DNA from: Eubacteriales bacterium
GTDB lineage: Bacteria; Bacillota; Clostridia; Lachnospirales; Lachnospiraceae
Length of the DNA: 64,000 nucleotides
Direction: 5' to 3'
NCBI GenBank assembly: GCA_030524455.1
Contig: JAUNGT010000001.1
Span: forward strand, 336,631 to 400,630
Both the position numbers and the translations under genes were made by a program. Below the pieces are notes generated by a model, which was given only the letters and a program-made list of their open reading frames with translations, searched no databases and was not told the DNA's origin. Below are positions 9,900 to 17,624 of the stretch, piece after piece. The number at the start of each line of letters is the position of its first letter. The first letter of the stretch is position 1.

Positions 9900-10533
9900 C
9901 CTGGAGGAGACGGTGGCGGCTCCTTATCTGGAGAAGTTTACCTATCCCTGGGAGGCGCTGGCCGGGATCCGGGAGTTTATCGTGGCGCTCGGCGAAAGCC
10001 TGCCGGAGGACCGCTTTGAAAAAAGGGGAGAAGACGTCTGGGTGGCAAAGAGCGCCAAGGTAGCCCCCACCGCCTGCTTAAACGGCCCCTGCATCGTGGA
10101 CGAGGAGGCGGAGGTGCGCCACTGCGCTTTTGTGCGGGGCAGCGCCATCATCGGAAAGGGCGCGGTGGTCGGCAATTCCACCGAGCTAAAGAACGTGATC
10201 CTGTTTAATAAGGTGCAGGTGCCCCACTATAACTATGTGGGCGACAGCATCCTGGGCTACCGGGCGCATATGGGAGCGGGCTCCATCACCTCCAACGTAA
10301 AGAGCGACAAGACGCTGGTGGTGGTAAAGGGCGGCGGGGAGGAGATCGAAACCGGCCTCAAAAAATTCGGCGCCATGCTCGGCGACTGCGTGGAGGTAGG
10401 ATGCAACAGCGTCTTAAATCCCGGCACCGTGATCGGCAAAAACACGAACATCTACCCGCTTTCCCGCGTGAGAGGCTATGTCCCCGCCGGCAGCATCTAT
10501 AAGGATAAGGGTGAGGTTGTAAGCAAGCGGTGA
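9868..10533 (+). CDS. Left-handed beta-helix (hexapeptide repeat) protein, sugar nucleotidyltransferase C-domain-like
   Basis: 221 residues made almost wholly of hexapeptide-repeat turns (GAVVGNSTELKNVILFN, YVGDSILGYRAHMGAGSI, VGCNSVLNPGTVIGKNTNI), as in the acyltransferase half of GlmU-type enzymes or the G1P thymidylyltransferase C-terminal domain. No nucleotidyltransferase domain (LAAGxGTRM) is present, so it is not a full GlmU. The start overlaps the end of topB by 32 bases and has AGGAGG just before it. A short hydrophilic N-terminal stretch of about 45 residues precedes the helix. Substrate unknown. Confidence 0.8.
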   Translation: MEAMKISSLYSLEETVAAPYLEKFTYPWEALAGIREFIVALGESLPEDRFEKRGEDVWVAKSAKVAPTACLNGPCIVDEEAEVRHCAFVRGSAIIGKGAVVGNSTELKNVILFNKVQVPHYNYVGDSILGYRAHMGAGSITSNVKSDKTLVVVKGGGEEIETGLKKFGAMLGDCVEVGCNSVLNPGTVIGKNTNIYPLSRVRGYVPAGSIYKDKGEVVSKR

Positions 10534-10564
10534 GCAAGCGCAGGCGCTGAGAAAAAATTTTGTC

Positions 10565-10625
10565 TTGACGGATATGCGGCCGCGGTGTATCATTGTCTCA
10601 ATGAATTAACGCTTGCACGCGTTAA
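10565..10625 (+). promoter_or_regulatory. Promoter and inverted repeat before the TrpX-like importer operon
   Basis: TTGACG (10565-10570), a 17-base spacer and TATCAT (10588-10593) make a strong housekeeping promoter. Just downstream, TTAACGC (10606-10612) and GCGTTAA (10619-10625) form a 7-bp inverted repeat with a 6-bp centre, located in the transcribed leader at about +6 to +26. It could be a repressor operator or a leader hairpin. Confidence 0.65.
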
Positions 10626-10654
10626 AGCGTTGCAGAGCGAGAGGAGGAGACATT

Positions 10655-11734
10655 ATGAAAAAGTTGGCGGCAATTTCTCTGTGTCTGGCGATGACGGCGG
10701 CTTCCCTGGCGGGCTGCGGCGCTTCGACGGATGCTTCCACACAGGCGGCGCCGGAGAGCGCGGCGGCAGACACATCCGCGCAGGCGGCAACGGAGAGCGC
10801 AGAAACCGGGGCGGCAGAGAGCGAGGCAGCGCAGGCGACGGGCGCAGCGGACGGCAGGGTGTACAATATCGGCATCTGCCAGCTGGTGCAGCATGAGGCG
10901 CTTGACGCGGCGACCCAGGGCTTTCAGGACGCCCTGACCGAGCTTTTGGGCGAGGGCAACGTGACCTTTGATTTACAGAACGCTTCCGGTGATCCCGCGA
11001 CCTGCGCGACGATTGTGAATCAGTTCGTTTCGTCGGATGTGGATCTGATCCTGGCAAACGCGACAGCTTCCCTTCAGGCTGCTGCGGCGGCGACCAGCGA
11101 GATCCCGATCCTGGGAACCTCCATCACGGATTATGCGACGGCGCTCGATATCAGCGACTGGAACGGCGTGACCGGCAAAAATATTTCCGGCACCTCGGAT
11201 CTGGCTCCCCTGGATCAGCAGGCGGCGATGCTGAACGAGCTGTTCCCGGATGCGAAGACCGTGGGGATCCTGTACTGCTCCGCGGAAGCCAATTCCGCTT
11301 ATCAGTCCAACGTTATTCAGGAGTCCCTGACCGGTTACGGCTATACCTGTGAGGAGTACACCTTCGCGGATTCCAATGATCTTGCCTCCGTGGTAAACAG
11401 TGCGGTGGCTTCCTGCGACGTGATTTATATCCCCACAGACAACACGGCGGCCTCCAATACGGAGATTATCCAGAATATCTGCCAGCCGGCGGGCATTCCG
11501 GTAATCGCGGGCGAGGAAGGCATCTGCAAGGGCTGCGGCGTGGCGACGCTGTCCATCAGCTACTATGATATCGGCTACAAGGCGGGCGAAATGGCCTACG
11601 ATATCCTGGTAAACGGCGCGGATATCACCTCCATGGCGATTGAGACGGCTCCCAACGTGACCAAGAAATATAACGCGGCCAACTGCGAAGCGCTCGGCAT
11701 TACGGTGCCCGACGATTATGTGGCAATCGAGTGA
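10655..11734 (+). CDS. ABC transporter substrate-binding lipoprotein, PF04392 (TrpX-like) family
   Basis: Extracytoplasmic solute receptor of 359 residues. A lipoprotein signal peptide ends in SLAGC with the lipid-modified Cys at residue 21, then a low-complexity Ala/Ser/Thr/Glu linker to about residue 65 and the binding domain (VYNIGICQLVQHEALDAATQGF). This domain belongs to the ABC_sub_bind family, members of which serve tryptophan or tyrosine import in other Firmicutes; the ligand here is inferred only. The ATG at 10655 with GAGGAGGAG upstream is the true start; the longer reading lacks a signal peptide. Confidence 0.88.
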   Translation: MKKLAAISLCLAMTAASLAGCGASTDASTQAAPESAAADTSAQAATESAETGAAESEAAQATGAADGRVYNIGICQLVQHEALDAATQGFQDALTELLGEGNVTFDLQNASGDPATCATIVNQFVSSDVDLILANATASLQAAAAATSEIPILGTSITDYATALDISDWNGVTGKNISGTSDLAPLDQQAAMLNELFPDAKTVGILYCSAEANSAYQSNVIQESLTGYGYTCEEYTFADSNDLASVVNSAVASCDVIYIPTDNTAASNTEIIQNICQPAGIPVIAGEEGICKGCGVATLSISYYDIGYKAGEMAYDILVNGADITSMAIETAPNVTKKYNAANCEALGITVPDDYVAIE

Positions 11735-11776
11735 GCCTGCAGCTGACCGGAAAAGAAATCTGACATAGAACCGGAG

Positions 11777-11825
11777 ATGGAGAGACTGCATACCGCAGAC
11801 ACAGAGCGATATGCAGCCTCTCCAT
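11777..11825 (+). other. Intercistronic hairpin between binding protein and permease
   Basis: ATGGAGAG-A-CTGCAT (11777-11791) pairs with ATGCAG-C-CTCTCCAT (11811-11825) around a 19-base loop. No T run follows, so it is more likely an mRNA 3'-end stabiliser that raises binding-protein levels than a terminator. Confidence 0.6.
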
Positions 11826-11867
11826 ATGGCGTTTTGAAGTCCGGAAAAAACAACGGAGGATGGATTG

Positions 11868-12797
11868 GTGAATATTCTGACACTGTTCAACGCACTGCCG
11901 GGAGCCTGCGCCCAGGGACTGATCTGGGGCATTATGGCGATCGGCGTGTATATTACCTACACAATTCTGGATCTGGCGGACCTGACGGTGGACGGCACCA
12001 TGTGCACCGGCGGCGCGGTCTGTATCGTGATGATGTCCACCGGGCATTCCGTGGGCGTGTCGCTTCTGTGCGCTTTTCTGGCGGGAATGCTGGCGGGACT
12101 GGTGACGGGCGTGTTCCACACGGCCATGGGAATCCCGGCGATCCTGGCGGGGATTCTGACCCAGCTGGGGCTCTATTCCGTCAACCTGCGCATTATGGGA
12201 AATAAGTCCAATATGGCGATCAGCGCGGACAAGTATGACCTGCTTGTTTCCCTGCGCTATATCAAGAACGTGGCATTTTATAAAAATACGCTGTTTGTGG
12301 TGGCGGTGGTTACCGTGATCCTGATCGCGGTTTTGTACTGGTTTTTCGGAACGGAGCTGGGCTGCTCCATTCGTGCCACGGGCTCCAATCCGAACATGTC
12401 CCGCGCGCAGGGCATCAACACGGATTTTACAAAAATACTGGGACTGATGATTTCCAACGGAATCGTGGCCTTTTCCAGCGGGCTTTTGGTCCAGTACCAG
12501 GGCTTTGCGGACATTAATACGGGACGGGGAGCCATCGTCATCGGCCTGGCGGCGGTGATTATCGGCGAGGTGGTATTCGGCAGGATCAGCCGCAACTTTG
12601 CCTTTCATCTGCTCACCGTATCCTTCGGGGCGATTATTTATTACGCGGTCATGCAGGTGGTGCTGTGGCTGGGCTTAAATCCCAACGATCTGAAACTGCT
12701 CTCCGCCCTGGTGGTGGCGGTGTTCCTGGCCCTGCCCTATATGAAGCGGAAATATTTTTCCAGGCCTGTAAAAAAAGGAGGTGCCGGACGTGCTTGA
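11868..12797 (+). CDS. ABC permease, BPD_transp_2 type (TrpY-like)
   Basis: Membrane subunit of about 309 residues with eight or so hydrophobic segments. The opening NILTLFNALPGACAQGLIWGIMAIGVYITY and the motif GCSIRATGSNPNMSRAQGINTDF are characteristic of the branched-chain amino acid/ribose permease superfamily members that pair with PF04392 receptors. A GTG at 11868 is placed seven bases after GGAGGA; a TTG one codon earlier is the only nearby alternative. Confidence 0.86.
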   Translation: MNILTLFNALPGACAQGLIWGIMAIGVYITYTILDLADLTVDGTMCTGGAVCIVMMSTGHSVGVSLLCAFLAGMLAGLVTGVFHTAMGIPAILAGILTQLGLYSVNLRIMGNKSNMAISADKYDLLVSLRYIKNVAFYKNTLFVVAVVTVILIAVLYWFFGTELGCSIRATGSNPNMSRAQGINTDFTKILGLMISNGIVAFSSGLLVQYQGFADINTGRGAIVIGLAAVIIGEVVFGRISRNFAFHLLTVSFGAIIYYAVMQVVLWLGLNPNDLKLLSALVVAVFLALPYMKRKYFSRPVKKGGAGRA

Positions 12798-13584
12798 TAT
12801 CAAATCCATCAGCAAAACCTTCAACGCAGGGACGGTGAATGAAAAGACTGCCTTAAACGGCCTTTCCCTGCATCTGGACGAGGGGGATTTCGTGACTGTA
12901 ATCGGCGGCAACGGCGCGGGCAAATCCACCATGCTGAACGCGGTGGCCGGCGTATGGCCCGTGGACGAGGGCGTGATTGAGATCGGCGGCGTCAATGTGA
13001 CCCGCCTGCCGGAGCATAAGCGCGCCAAATATCTGGGCCGGGTGTTCCAGGATCCCATGACGGGTACGGCGGCCAATATGCAGATCGAGGAGAATATGGC
13101 GCTGGCAGCCCGGCGGGGGCAGTTTCGCGGCTTAAAACCCGGAATCACCAGGAAGGAGAGGGAGTTTTATAAGGAAAAGCTCGCCGAGCTGGGACTTGGC
13201 CTGGAGAGCCGTATGACCTCCAAGGTGGGACTTTTGTCCGGCGGACAGCGCCAGGCGCTGACCCTTTTGATGGCGTCCCTGAAAAAACCGAAGCTCCTTT
13301 TGCTGGACGAGCATACGGCGGCCCTGGATCCCAAGACGGCGGCCAAGGTGCTGGAGGCCACCGACCGGATCGTCGGCCAGGACAGCCTGACCACTCTGAT
13401 GATCACCCATAATATGAAGGATGCCATCGCCCACGGAAACCGTCTGGTGATGATGTACGAGGGACGAATCATCTACGACGTGGCGGGCGAGGAGAAGAAA
13501 AAGCTGCATGTGTCCGATCTTTTGGAGAAGTTTGAGCAGGTCAGCGGCGGGAAGTTTGCGAACGACCGGATGATGCTCGCGTAG
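12790..13584 (+). CDS. ABC transporter ATPase (TrpZ-like)
   Basis: ATPase of the three-gene importer, about 264 residues, with Walker A GGNGAGKST, signature LLSGGQRQALTLLMA and Walker B LLLLDEHTAALD. Glu-His in place of the usual Glu-Pro after Walker B is typical of this subfamily. The GTG at 12790 is chosen because AGGAGG sits directly before position 12781, leaving no spacing for the earlier GTG there. The gene overlaps the permease by eight bases. Confidence 0.88.
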   Translation: MLDIKSISKTFNAGTVNEKTALNGLSLHLDEGDFVTVIGGNGAGKSTMLNAVAGVWPVDEGVIEIGGVNVTRLPEHKRAKYLGRVFQDPMTGTAANMQIEENMALAARRGQFRGLKPGITRKEREFYKEKLAELGLGLESRMTSKVGLLSGGQRQALTLLMASLKKPKLLLLDEHTAALDPKTAAKVLEATDRIVGQDSLTTLMITHNMKDAIAHGNRLVMMYEGRIIYDVAGEEKKKLHVSDLLEKFEQVSGGKFANDRMMLA

Positions 13585-13650
13585 GGTACGCGCAGGCGCA
13601 TGGGCGTTTTGAAAAAAATACTGGATTTTTAGCGAAAAATGTGAGAAAAT

Positions 13651-13679
13651 AGCATCAGCGTGCAGCTGGTGCTTTTTTG
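13651..13679 (+). terminator. Terminator after the TrpXYZ-like operon
   Basis: AGCATCAGC (13651-13659) pairs with GCTGGTGCT (13665-13673) with one G-U pair and a five-base loop, followed by a run of six T. A typical intrinsic terminator for the + strand. Confidence 0.85.
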
Positions 13680-13680
13680 C

Positions 13681-13811
13681 GCGATATGCCCTGCAAGCGG
13701 CTGCCGTGCTTGCACAGGCAGCCATTTGCAGGGCAACGGACAGCGAACAGCTTTGCTGCGAGCTGGCCGCGGTATCGCGGCGGATAGGGGAAGAAAATCT
13801 TTCCCTATCCG
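13681..13811 (+). repeat. Structured 131-bp intergenic repeat, copy A
   Basis: This segment is 122/131 identical, without gaps, to the reverse complement of 17637-17767 (copy B), and its last 38 bases (13774-13811) recur exactly at 19393-19430 (copy C). It folds on paper into a long nested hairpin (GCCCTGCAA ... TTGCAGGGC with inner GGCTGCC ... GGCAGCC), a smaller CAGC/GCTG stem, and an end hairpin CGGATAGGG ... CCCTATCCG. No ORF. It may be a small non-autonomous element or a structured RNA. Here it lies in the leader of the gene at 13871, for which I saw no clear promoter. Confidence 0.8.
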
Positions 13812-13870
13812 CGCCTTTTTGGCGTGCCCGCTGCCGAAATTTTTCACACACAAGATGAAAGGAGATACAC

Positions 13871-14563
13871 ATGATTTATTCACACGAAGTTGAACAGATG
13901 TGTCCGGTAGCACAGGGCGTTAACCATGGCTGTGCTCCCATCCCGGAAGAAGCAAATTGGGTAAAAGCCAAAGAGATCAAGGACATATCCGGTCTGACTC
14001 ACGGTGTTGGCTGGTGTGCGCCTCAGCAGGGCGCCTGTAAGCTGACGCTGAACGTTAAGGAAGGCGTAGTGCAGGAAGCGTTGGTTGAGACTATCGGATG
14101 TTCCGGTATGACCCACTCCGCAGCGATGGCTGCTGAGATTCTGCCCGGCAGAACCATTCTGGAGGCGTTGAACACCGACCTTGTCTGTGATGCAATCAAC
14201 ACGGCCATGAGAGAGCTGTTCTTACAGATCGTTTACGGCCGTACCCAGTCCGCTTTCTCTGAGGACGGTCTTCCGATCGGCGCAGGCCTGGAGGATCTGG
14301 GCAAGGGTCTCAGAAGCCAGGTTGGCACGATGTACGGCACCTTAAAGAAGGGCCCCCGTTACCTCGAGATGGCCGAAGGCTATGTAACCGGTATCGCTCT
14401 GGATGCAGAGGATCAGATCATCGGCTACAAGTTCGTCAACTTCGGCAAGATGACAGACTTCATGAAGAAGGGCGACGATGCCCAGACGGCATATGAGAAG
14501 GCTTCCGGCCAGTACGGACGCGTGGATGACGCCGTAAGGATCATCGATCCCAGACAGGAATAA
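13871..14563 (+). CDS. IscU/NifU-N-like iron-sulfur scaffold-like protein
   Basis: 230 residues. The region GVGWCAPQQGACKLTLNVKEGVVQEALVETIGCSGMTHSAA resembles the NifU/IscU N-terminal fold, with cysteines in WC-A-P-Q-Q-G-A-C and in IGCSGM that could bind a cluster. It is longer than IscU (about 125 residues) and has an unfamiliar C-terminal half. Such proteins occur next to GGGtGRT proteins, as here (18 bases downstream). AAAGGAG precedes the ATG. Codons are biased to those of highly expressed genes, unlike the neighbours. Actual cluster scaffolding is an inference. Confidence 0.75.
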   Translation: MIYSHEVEQMCPVAQGVNHGCAPIPEEANWVKAKEIKDISGLTHGVGWCAPQQGACKLTLNVKEGVVQEALVETIGCSGMTHSAAMAAEILPGRTILEALNTDLVCDAINTAMRELFLQIVYGRTQSAFSEDGLPIGAGLEDLGKGLRSQVGTMYGTLKKGPRYLEMAEGYVTGIALDAEDQIIGYKFVNFGKMTDFMKKGDDAQTAYEKASGQYGRVDDAVRIIDPRQE

Positions 14564-14581
14564 AAGGAGGAGGTAACGAAC

Positions 14582-15592
14582 ATGGCATTATTTGAGTCTT
14601 ATGAAAGAAGAATCGACAAGATCAACGCTGTTTTGAATAGCTATGGGATTGCTTCCATCGAAGAAGCTGAGAAAATCACCAAGGATGCCGGCCTGGACGT
14701 TTACAATCAGGTAAAGAAGATCCAGCCCATCTGTTTTGAGAACGCATGCTGGGCCTACACGGTGGGCGCAGCCATCGCGATCAAGAAGGGCTGCCGCAGA
14801 GCTGCTGACGCAGCAGCTGCCATCGGCGAGGGCCTGCAGGCTTTCTGTATCCCCGGCTCCGTTGCCGATCAGCGTAAGGTAGGCCTTGGCCACGGCAACC
14901 TGGGCAAGATGCTGCTGGAGGAGGAGACCGACTGTTTCTGCTTCCTGGCAGGACATGAGTCCTTTGCGGCTGCAGAGGGCGCAATCGGTATCGCAGAGAA
15001 GGCGAACAAGGTTCGTAAGAAACCCCTTCGCGTTATCTTAAACGGCCTGGGCAAGGACGCTGCACAGATCATTTCCAGAATCAACGGCTTTACCTATGTG
15101 GAGACCGAGATGGACTACCACACCGGCGAACTCAAGGAAGTGTTCCGCAAGTCCTATTCCACCGGCCTTCGCTCCAAGGTAAACTGCTACGGCGCAAACG
15201 ACGTAACCGAGGGCGTTGCGATCATGTGGAAGGAAGGCGTTGACGTTTCCATCACCGGGAACTCCACCAACCCGACCAGATTCCAGCATCCCGTTGCAGG
15301 CACCTACAAGAAGGAGTGCGTGGAGAAGGGCAAGAAGTACTTCTCCGTTGCATCCGGCGGCGGCACCGGCCGTACCCTGCATCCCGACAACATGGCTGCA
15401 GGCCCCGCTTCCTATGGCTTCACCGACACCCTGGGCCGTATGCACTCCGACGCGCAGTTCGCAGGATCCTCCTCCGTACCCGCGCACGTTGAGATGATGG
15501 GCCTGATCGGCATGGGCAATAACCCGATGGTAGGCGCTACCGTCGCAGTGGCTGTGTCCGTGGAAGAGGCCGCAAACGCTGGGAAATTCTGA
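14582..15592 (+). CDS. GGGtGRT-family protein, function unknown
   Basis: 336 residues with the family-naming motif SGGGTGRTLHPDN near residue 257. The family (PF14057) is found in anaerobic Clostridia and has no established biochemical role. Other visible features: a glycine-rich GHGNLGKMLLEEETDCFCFLAGHESFAAAEGAIG stretch, and many conserved small residues with a cytoplasmic character. Strong AAAGGAGG ribosome site and strongly biased codons imply an abundant protein. Cotranscribed with the scaffold-like gene before it. Confidence 0.85.
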   Translation: MALFESYERRIDKINAVLNSYGIASIEEAEKITKDAGLDVYNQVKKIQPICFENACWAYTVGAAIAIKKGCRRAADAAAAIGEGLQAFCIPGSVADQRKVGLGHGNLGKMLLEEETDCFCFLAGHESFAAAEGAIGIAEKANKVRKKPLRVILNGLGKDAAQIISRINGFTYVETEMDYHTGELKEVFRKSYSTGLRSKVNCYGANDVTEGVAIMWKEGVDVSITGNSTNPTRFQHPVAGTYKKECVEKGKKYFSVASGGGTGRTLHPDNMAAGPASYGFTDTLGRMHSDAQFAGSSSVPAHVEMMGLIGMGNNPMVGATVAVAVSVEEAANAGKF

Positions 15593-15634
15593 GTTCTATA
15601 GTATTTTAAAGCAATAAAGGATTGTACAAAAGCG

Positions 15635-15672
15635 AAGGAGATATTCTGTGACGTTGGAATATCTCCTTTTTC
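15635..15672 (+). terminator. Terminator after the GGGtGRT gene
   Basis: AAGGAGATATTC (15635-15646) pairs perfectly with GAATATCTCCTT (15657-15668), ten-base loop, followed by T residues. Strong intrinsic terminator. Confidence 0.92.
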
Positions 15673-15752
15673 ATTCTTGATTATTTACATTTTTTTCGGT
15701 AATATTCTCTTTGAAGCTATGGGAAGTTCAGGAAGGGAGCCGCTTTGTTGAG

Positions 15753-16379
15753 ATGATAGTATATAAAAATAATGGAGTGGAATTAAAATTTCAAACAAAT
15801 GATAAAGTATTTTCGCCAAAAGCAATTGATGCCGGAACGATCAGTATGTTATCTAAAGTGAATTTTGCACCTACAGATAAGGTGCTTGATTTAGGATGCG
15901 GCTATGGGTTCGTTGGCATTTATGCGGGACAATTTATCAGCCCATCGAGAATAACAATGAGTGATATTTCTGAGGATGCACTGGAGCTTGCGAAAGAAAA
16001 TATTGCTCTGAATCATGTGAATGGGATTAAAGTCGTAAAAAGTAACGGATTGGATCATATTGAGGATTCCGGATTTACTTTGATTTTGGCGAACCCTCCA
16101 TATCATGAAGATTTTTCCGTACCGAAAAACTATATCGAAAAAGGGTATAAGAAGTTGACGGTAGGGGGGGCAATGTATCTCGTCACGAAAAGAAAAGAAT
16201 GGTATAAAAAGAAATTAATAGCAGTTTTTGGCGGTACGAAAATTTATGAAGTGAACGGATATTATGTATTTATGGCTGAAAAAAAAGAATACAGGAAACA
16301 GACGGATAAGAAAAACGAAAATCATTTATCAAAAAAATTAGCAAGGAAAAAATCGCGGAATCGAAAGGAGGACGTGTAG
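15753..16379 (+). CDS. Class I SAM-dependent methyltransferase, RsmC-like, with a recombinant C-terminus
   Basis: A methyltransferase with SAM motif VLDLGCGYGFVGIYAG and catalytic NPPYHED, the signature of small-subunit rRNA guanine-N2 methyltransferases of the MTS domain (PF05175). At about 208 residues it holds only the catalytic half of RsmC. The ATG at 15753 has GGAAGGGAG 13 bases before it; a TTG at 15711 would add 14 residues but lacks a ribosome site. The last eight or so codons (RNRKEDV) lie within the duplicated 3' end of an rpn gene (16355 onward) read in another frame, so this C-terminus was created by recombination. AT-rich relative to neighbours. Confidence 0.8.
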   Translation: MIVYKNNGVELKFQTNDKVFSPKAIDAGTISMLSKVNFAPTDKVLDLGCGYGFVGIYAGQFISPSRITMSDISEDALELAKENIALNHVNGIKVVKSNGLDHIEDSGFTLILANPPYHEDFSVPKNYIEKGYKKLTVGGAMYLVTKRKEWYKKKLIAVFGGTKIYEVNGYYVFMAEKKEYRKQTDKKNENHLSKKLARKKSRNRKEDV

Positions 16380-16556
16380 ATATGTGCAAAGGCTGGGATG
16401 ATTATGCAGAAGATCGTGTAAAATCAAGCGCCAGAGATACTGTTGTCAGGATGATACGAAAAGGCTTGCCTGTGGAGGTAGCGATCGATACAGTAACCGG
16501 CTTGTCCAAGGAGGAGATTCGGGAGATTTACGAGCAGGAATTGTTGGTAAAATAAT
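16355..16556 (+). repeat. Direct repeat, copy 1 (3' end of an rpn gene)
   Basis: This 202-bp segment matches 17424-17625 without gaps. Outside a 22-bp patch (16465-16486) I count four differences in 180 positions; inside the patch 15 of 22 differ. It carries its own ribosome site and the small gene at 16382. It is either a remnant of a second rpn gene or a deliberate duplication of the 3' end of the intact one. Confidence 0.9.
16382..16555 (+). CDS. Orphan Rpn C-terminal small protein (possible antitoxin)
   Basis: A 57-residue ORF starting MCKGWDDYAEDRVKSSARD, preceded by AAAGGAGG ten bases upstream. It is 50/57 identical to the last 57 residues of the Rpn nuclease at 16689-17624, where the same ATG and ribosome site lie inside the gene. 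Differences cluster at residues 29-34 (LPVEVA against AQLEFI). In E. coli, small proteins made from internal starts in rpn genes inhibit the full-length nuclease; by analogy this could be a free-standing inhibitor. It may equally be a non-functional remnant. A terminator follows at 16577. Confidence 0.65.
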   Translation: MCKGWDDYAEDRVKSSARDTVVRMIRKGLPVEVAIDTVTGLSKEEIREIYEQELLVK

Positions 16557-16576
16557 TCTGACAGAATGGAAAGAGG

Positions 16577-16608
16577 GGCTGCTTCACAAAAGCAGCCATA
16601 ATTTTTAT
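16577..16608 (+). terminator. Terminator after the orphan small gene
   Basis: GGCTGCTT (16577-16584) pairs with AAGCAGCC (16590-16597) over a five-base loop; three bases later comes a T run. It separates the methyltransferase/small-gene transcript from the rpn gene. Confidence 0.8.
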
Positions 16609-16636
16609 TGCAGGTAAAGTAAAACGGACGTATAAT
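16608..16636 (+). promoter_or_regulatory. Promoter of the rpn gene
   Basis: TTGCAG (16608-16613), 17-base spacer, TATAAT (16631-16636): a near-consensus promoter that overlaps the tail of the preceding terminator. The predicted leader is about 45 bases with GGAAGG before the ATG at 16689. Confidence 0.8.
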
Positions 16637-16688
16637 AAGACCAAAGGAGACGTCCATTTGCCATTATGCAGAAGGAAGGAATGAGAGA

Positions 16689-17624
16689 ATGGGGCGTAAG
16701 GATGCAATAACAAAGGAATATACTTCCGATAACAGGATCTTTGCAGACCTGTTCAATTTTTTCTTATACGGCGGAAGGCAAGTGATACGGCCGGAGGCGC
16801 TGAAGACGCGTGATTCAGCGGAAGTGGCCATCCCGTATGGGACAGATCAAAAATCGGTTCCGGCGCAGAAGCAGCGGGATGTGCTGAAGGTCTATGCGGC
16901 AAAAGAGGCCGGAGGCGTTACCTATCTGCTTTTGGGATTGGAGAACCAATCTGACCAGCATTACGCGATGCCCTGTAAGAATATGATGTACGATGCAATG
17001 AATTATAGCTCCCAGGTAAGTCAGGCAGGGAAGAGCCATAGATCTGATCATAAGGCAGATCGGGCAGAGTATCTTTCCGGTTTTACAAAAGATGATCGGT
17101 TGATGCCCGTGGTAACGCTGGTGTTGTTCTGGGGTGCTGGAGAATGGGATGCACCGCGCAGTCTGCATGAGATGTTTGGGGATGTGGATGAAGAGGTATT
17201 AAAATATGTCCCGGATTATCGGATTAACCTGATTGTGCCGGCAGAGATCGATAATTTTGAAAAATTTACATCAGAGATTGGGCCGGTGTTAAAATTTATC
17301 AGAGAGTCACAGGATAAGAAACGGCTCAAGGAATTGGTTTATACGGATGAACGTTACAAGAGCATGGATCCGGAGAGCGCCCGGTTGCTGAATGAGGTGG
17401 CCGGCTTAAAGCTGGATCTTACTGCGGAATCGAAAGGAGGACGTGTGGATATGTGCAAAGGCTGGGATGATTATGCAGAAGATCGTGTAAAATCAAGCGC
17501 CAGAGATACTGTTATCAGGATGATACGAAAAGGTGCTCAACTTGAATTTATAATTGATACAGTAACCGGCTTGTCCGAGGAGGAGATTCGGGAGATTTAC
17601 GAGCAGGAATTGCTGGTAAAATAA
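16689..17624 (+). CDS. Rpn-family recombination-promoting nuclease (PD-(D/E)XK)
   Basis: 311 residues. The family is a DNA endonuclease of the PD-(D/E)XK fold, related to transposases_31 and linked in E. coli to recombination and phage defence. The motifs I see are FADLFNFFLYGG near the N-terminus, RDVLKVYAAKE, and the GLENQSDQHYAMPCKNMMYDAMNY block with the E-x-Q element. A leucine/charge-rich C-terminal segment follows. An internal AAAGGAGG (17433-17440) and ATG (17451) would yield the last 57 residues as a separate product. The gene has its own promoter and ends 12 bases before repeat copy B. Confidence 0.85.
   Translation: MGRKDAITKEYTSDNRIFADLFNFFLYGGRQVIRPEALKTRDSAEVAIPYGTDQKSVPAQKQRDVLKVYAAKEAGGVTYLLLGLENQSDQHYAMPCKNMMYDAMNYSSQVSQAGKSHRSDHKADRAEYLSGFTKDDRLMPVVTLVLFWGAGEWDAPRSLHEMFGDVDEEVLKYVPDYRINLIVPAEIDNFEKFTSEIGPVLKFIRESQDKKRLKELVYTDERYKSMDPESARLLNEVAGLKLDLTAESKGGRVDMCKGWDDYAEDRVKSSARDTVIRMIRKGAQLEFIIDTVTGLSEEEIREIYEQELLVK

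Noticed and set aside
13680..13870. Riboswitch in the leader of the IscU/NifU-like gene
   Set aside because: The structured segment recurs at two other places, once inverted and downstream of a gene, so a gene-specific riboswitch is unlikely.
16355..16556. Frameshift dividing one large rpn gene that starts in the methyltransferase
   Set aside because: The DNA before 16355 encodes a coherent methyltransferase with its own motifs and has no rpn similarity in any frame that I could see.
16565..16640. CRISPR-like or tandem repeats in the AT-rich gaps
   Set aside because: Only terminators, promoters and two-copy repeats are present; there are no regularly spaced repeats with unique spacers in the window.
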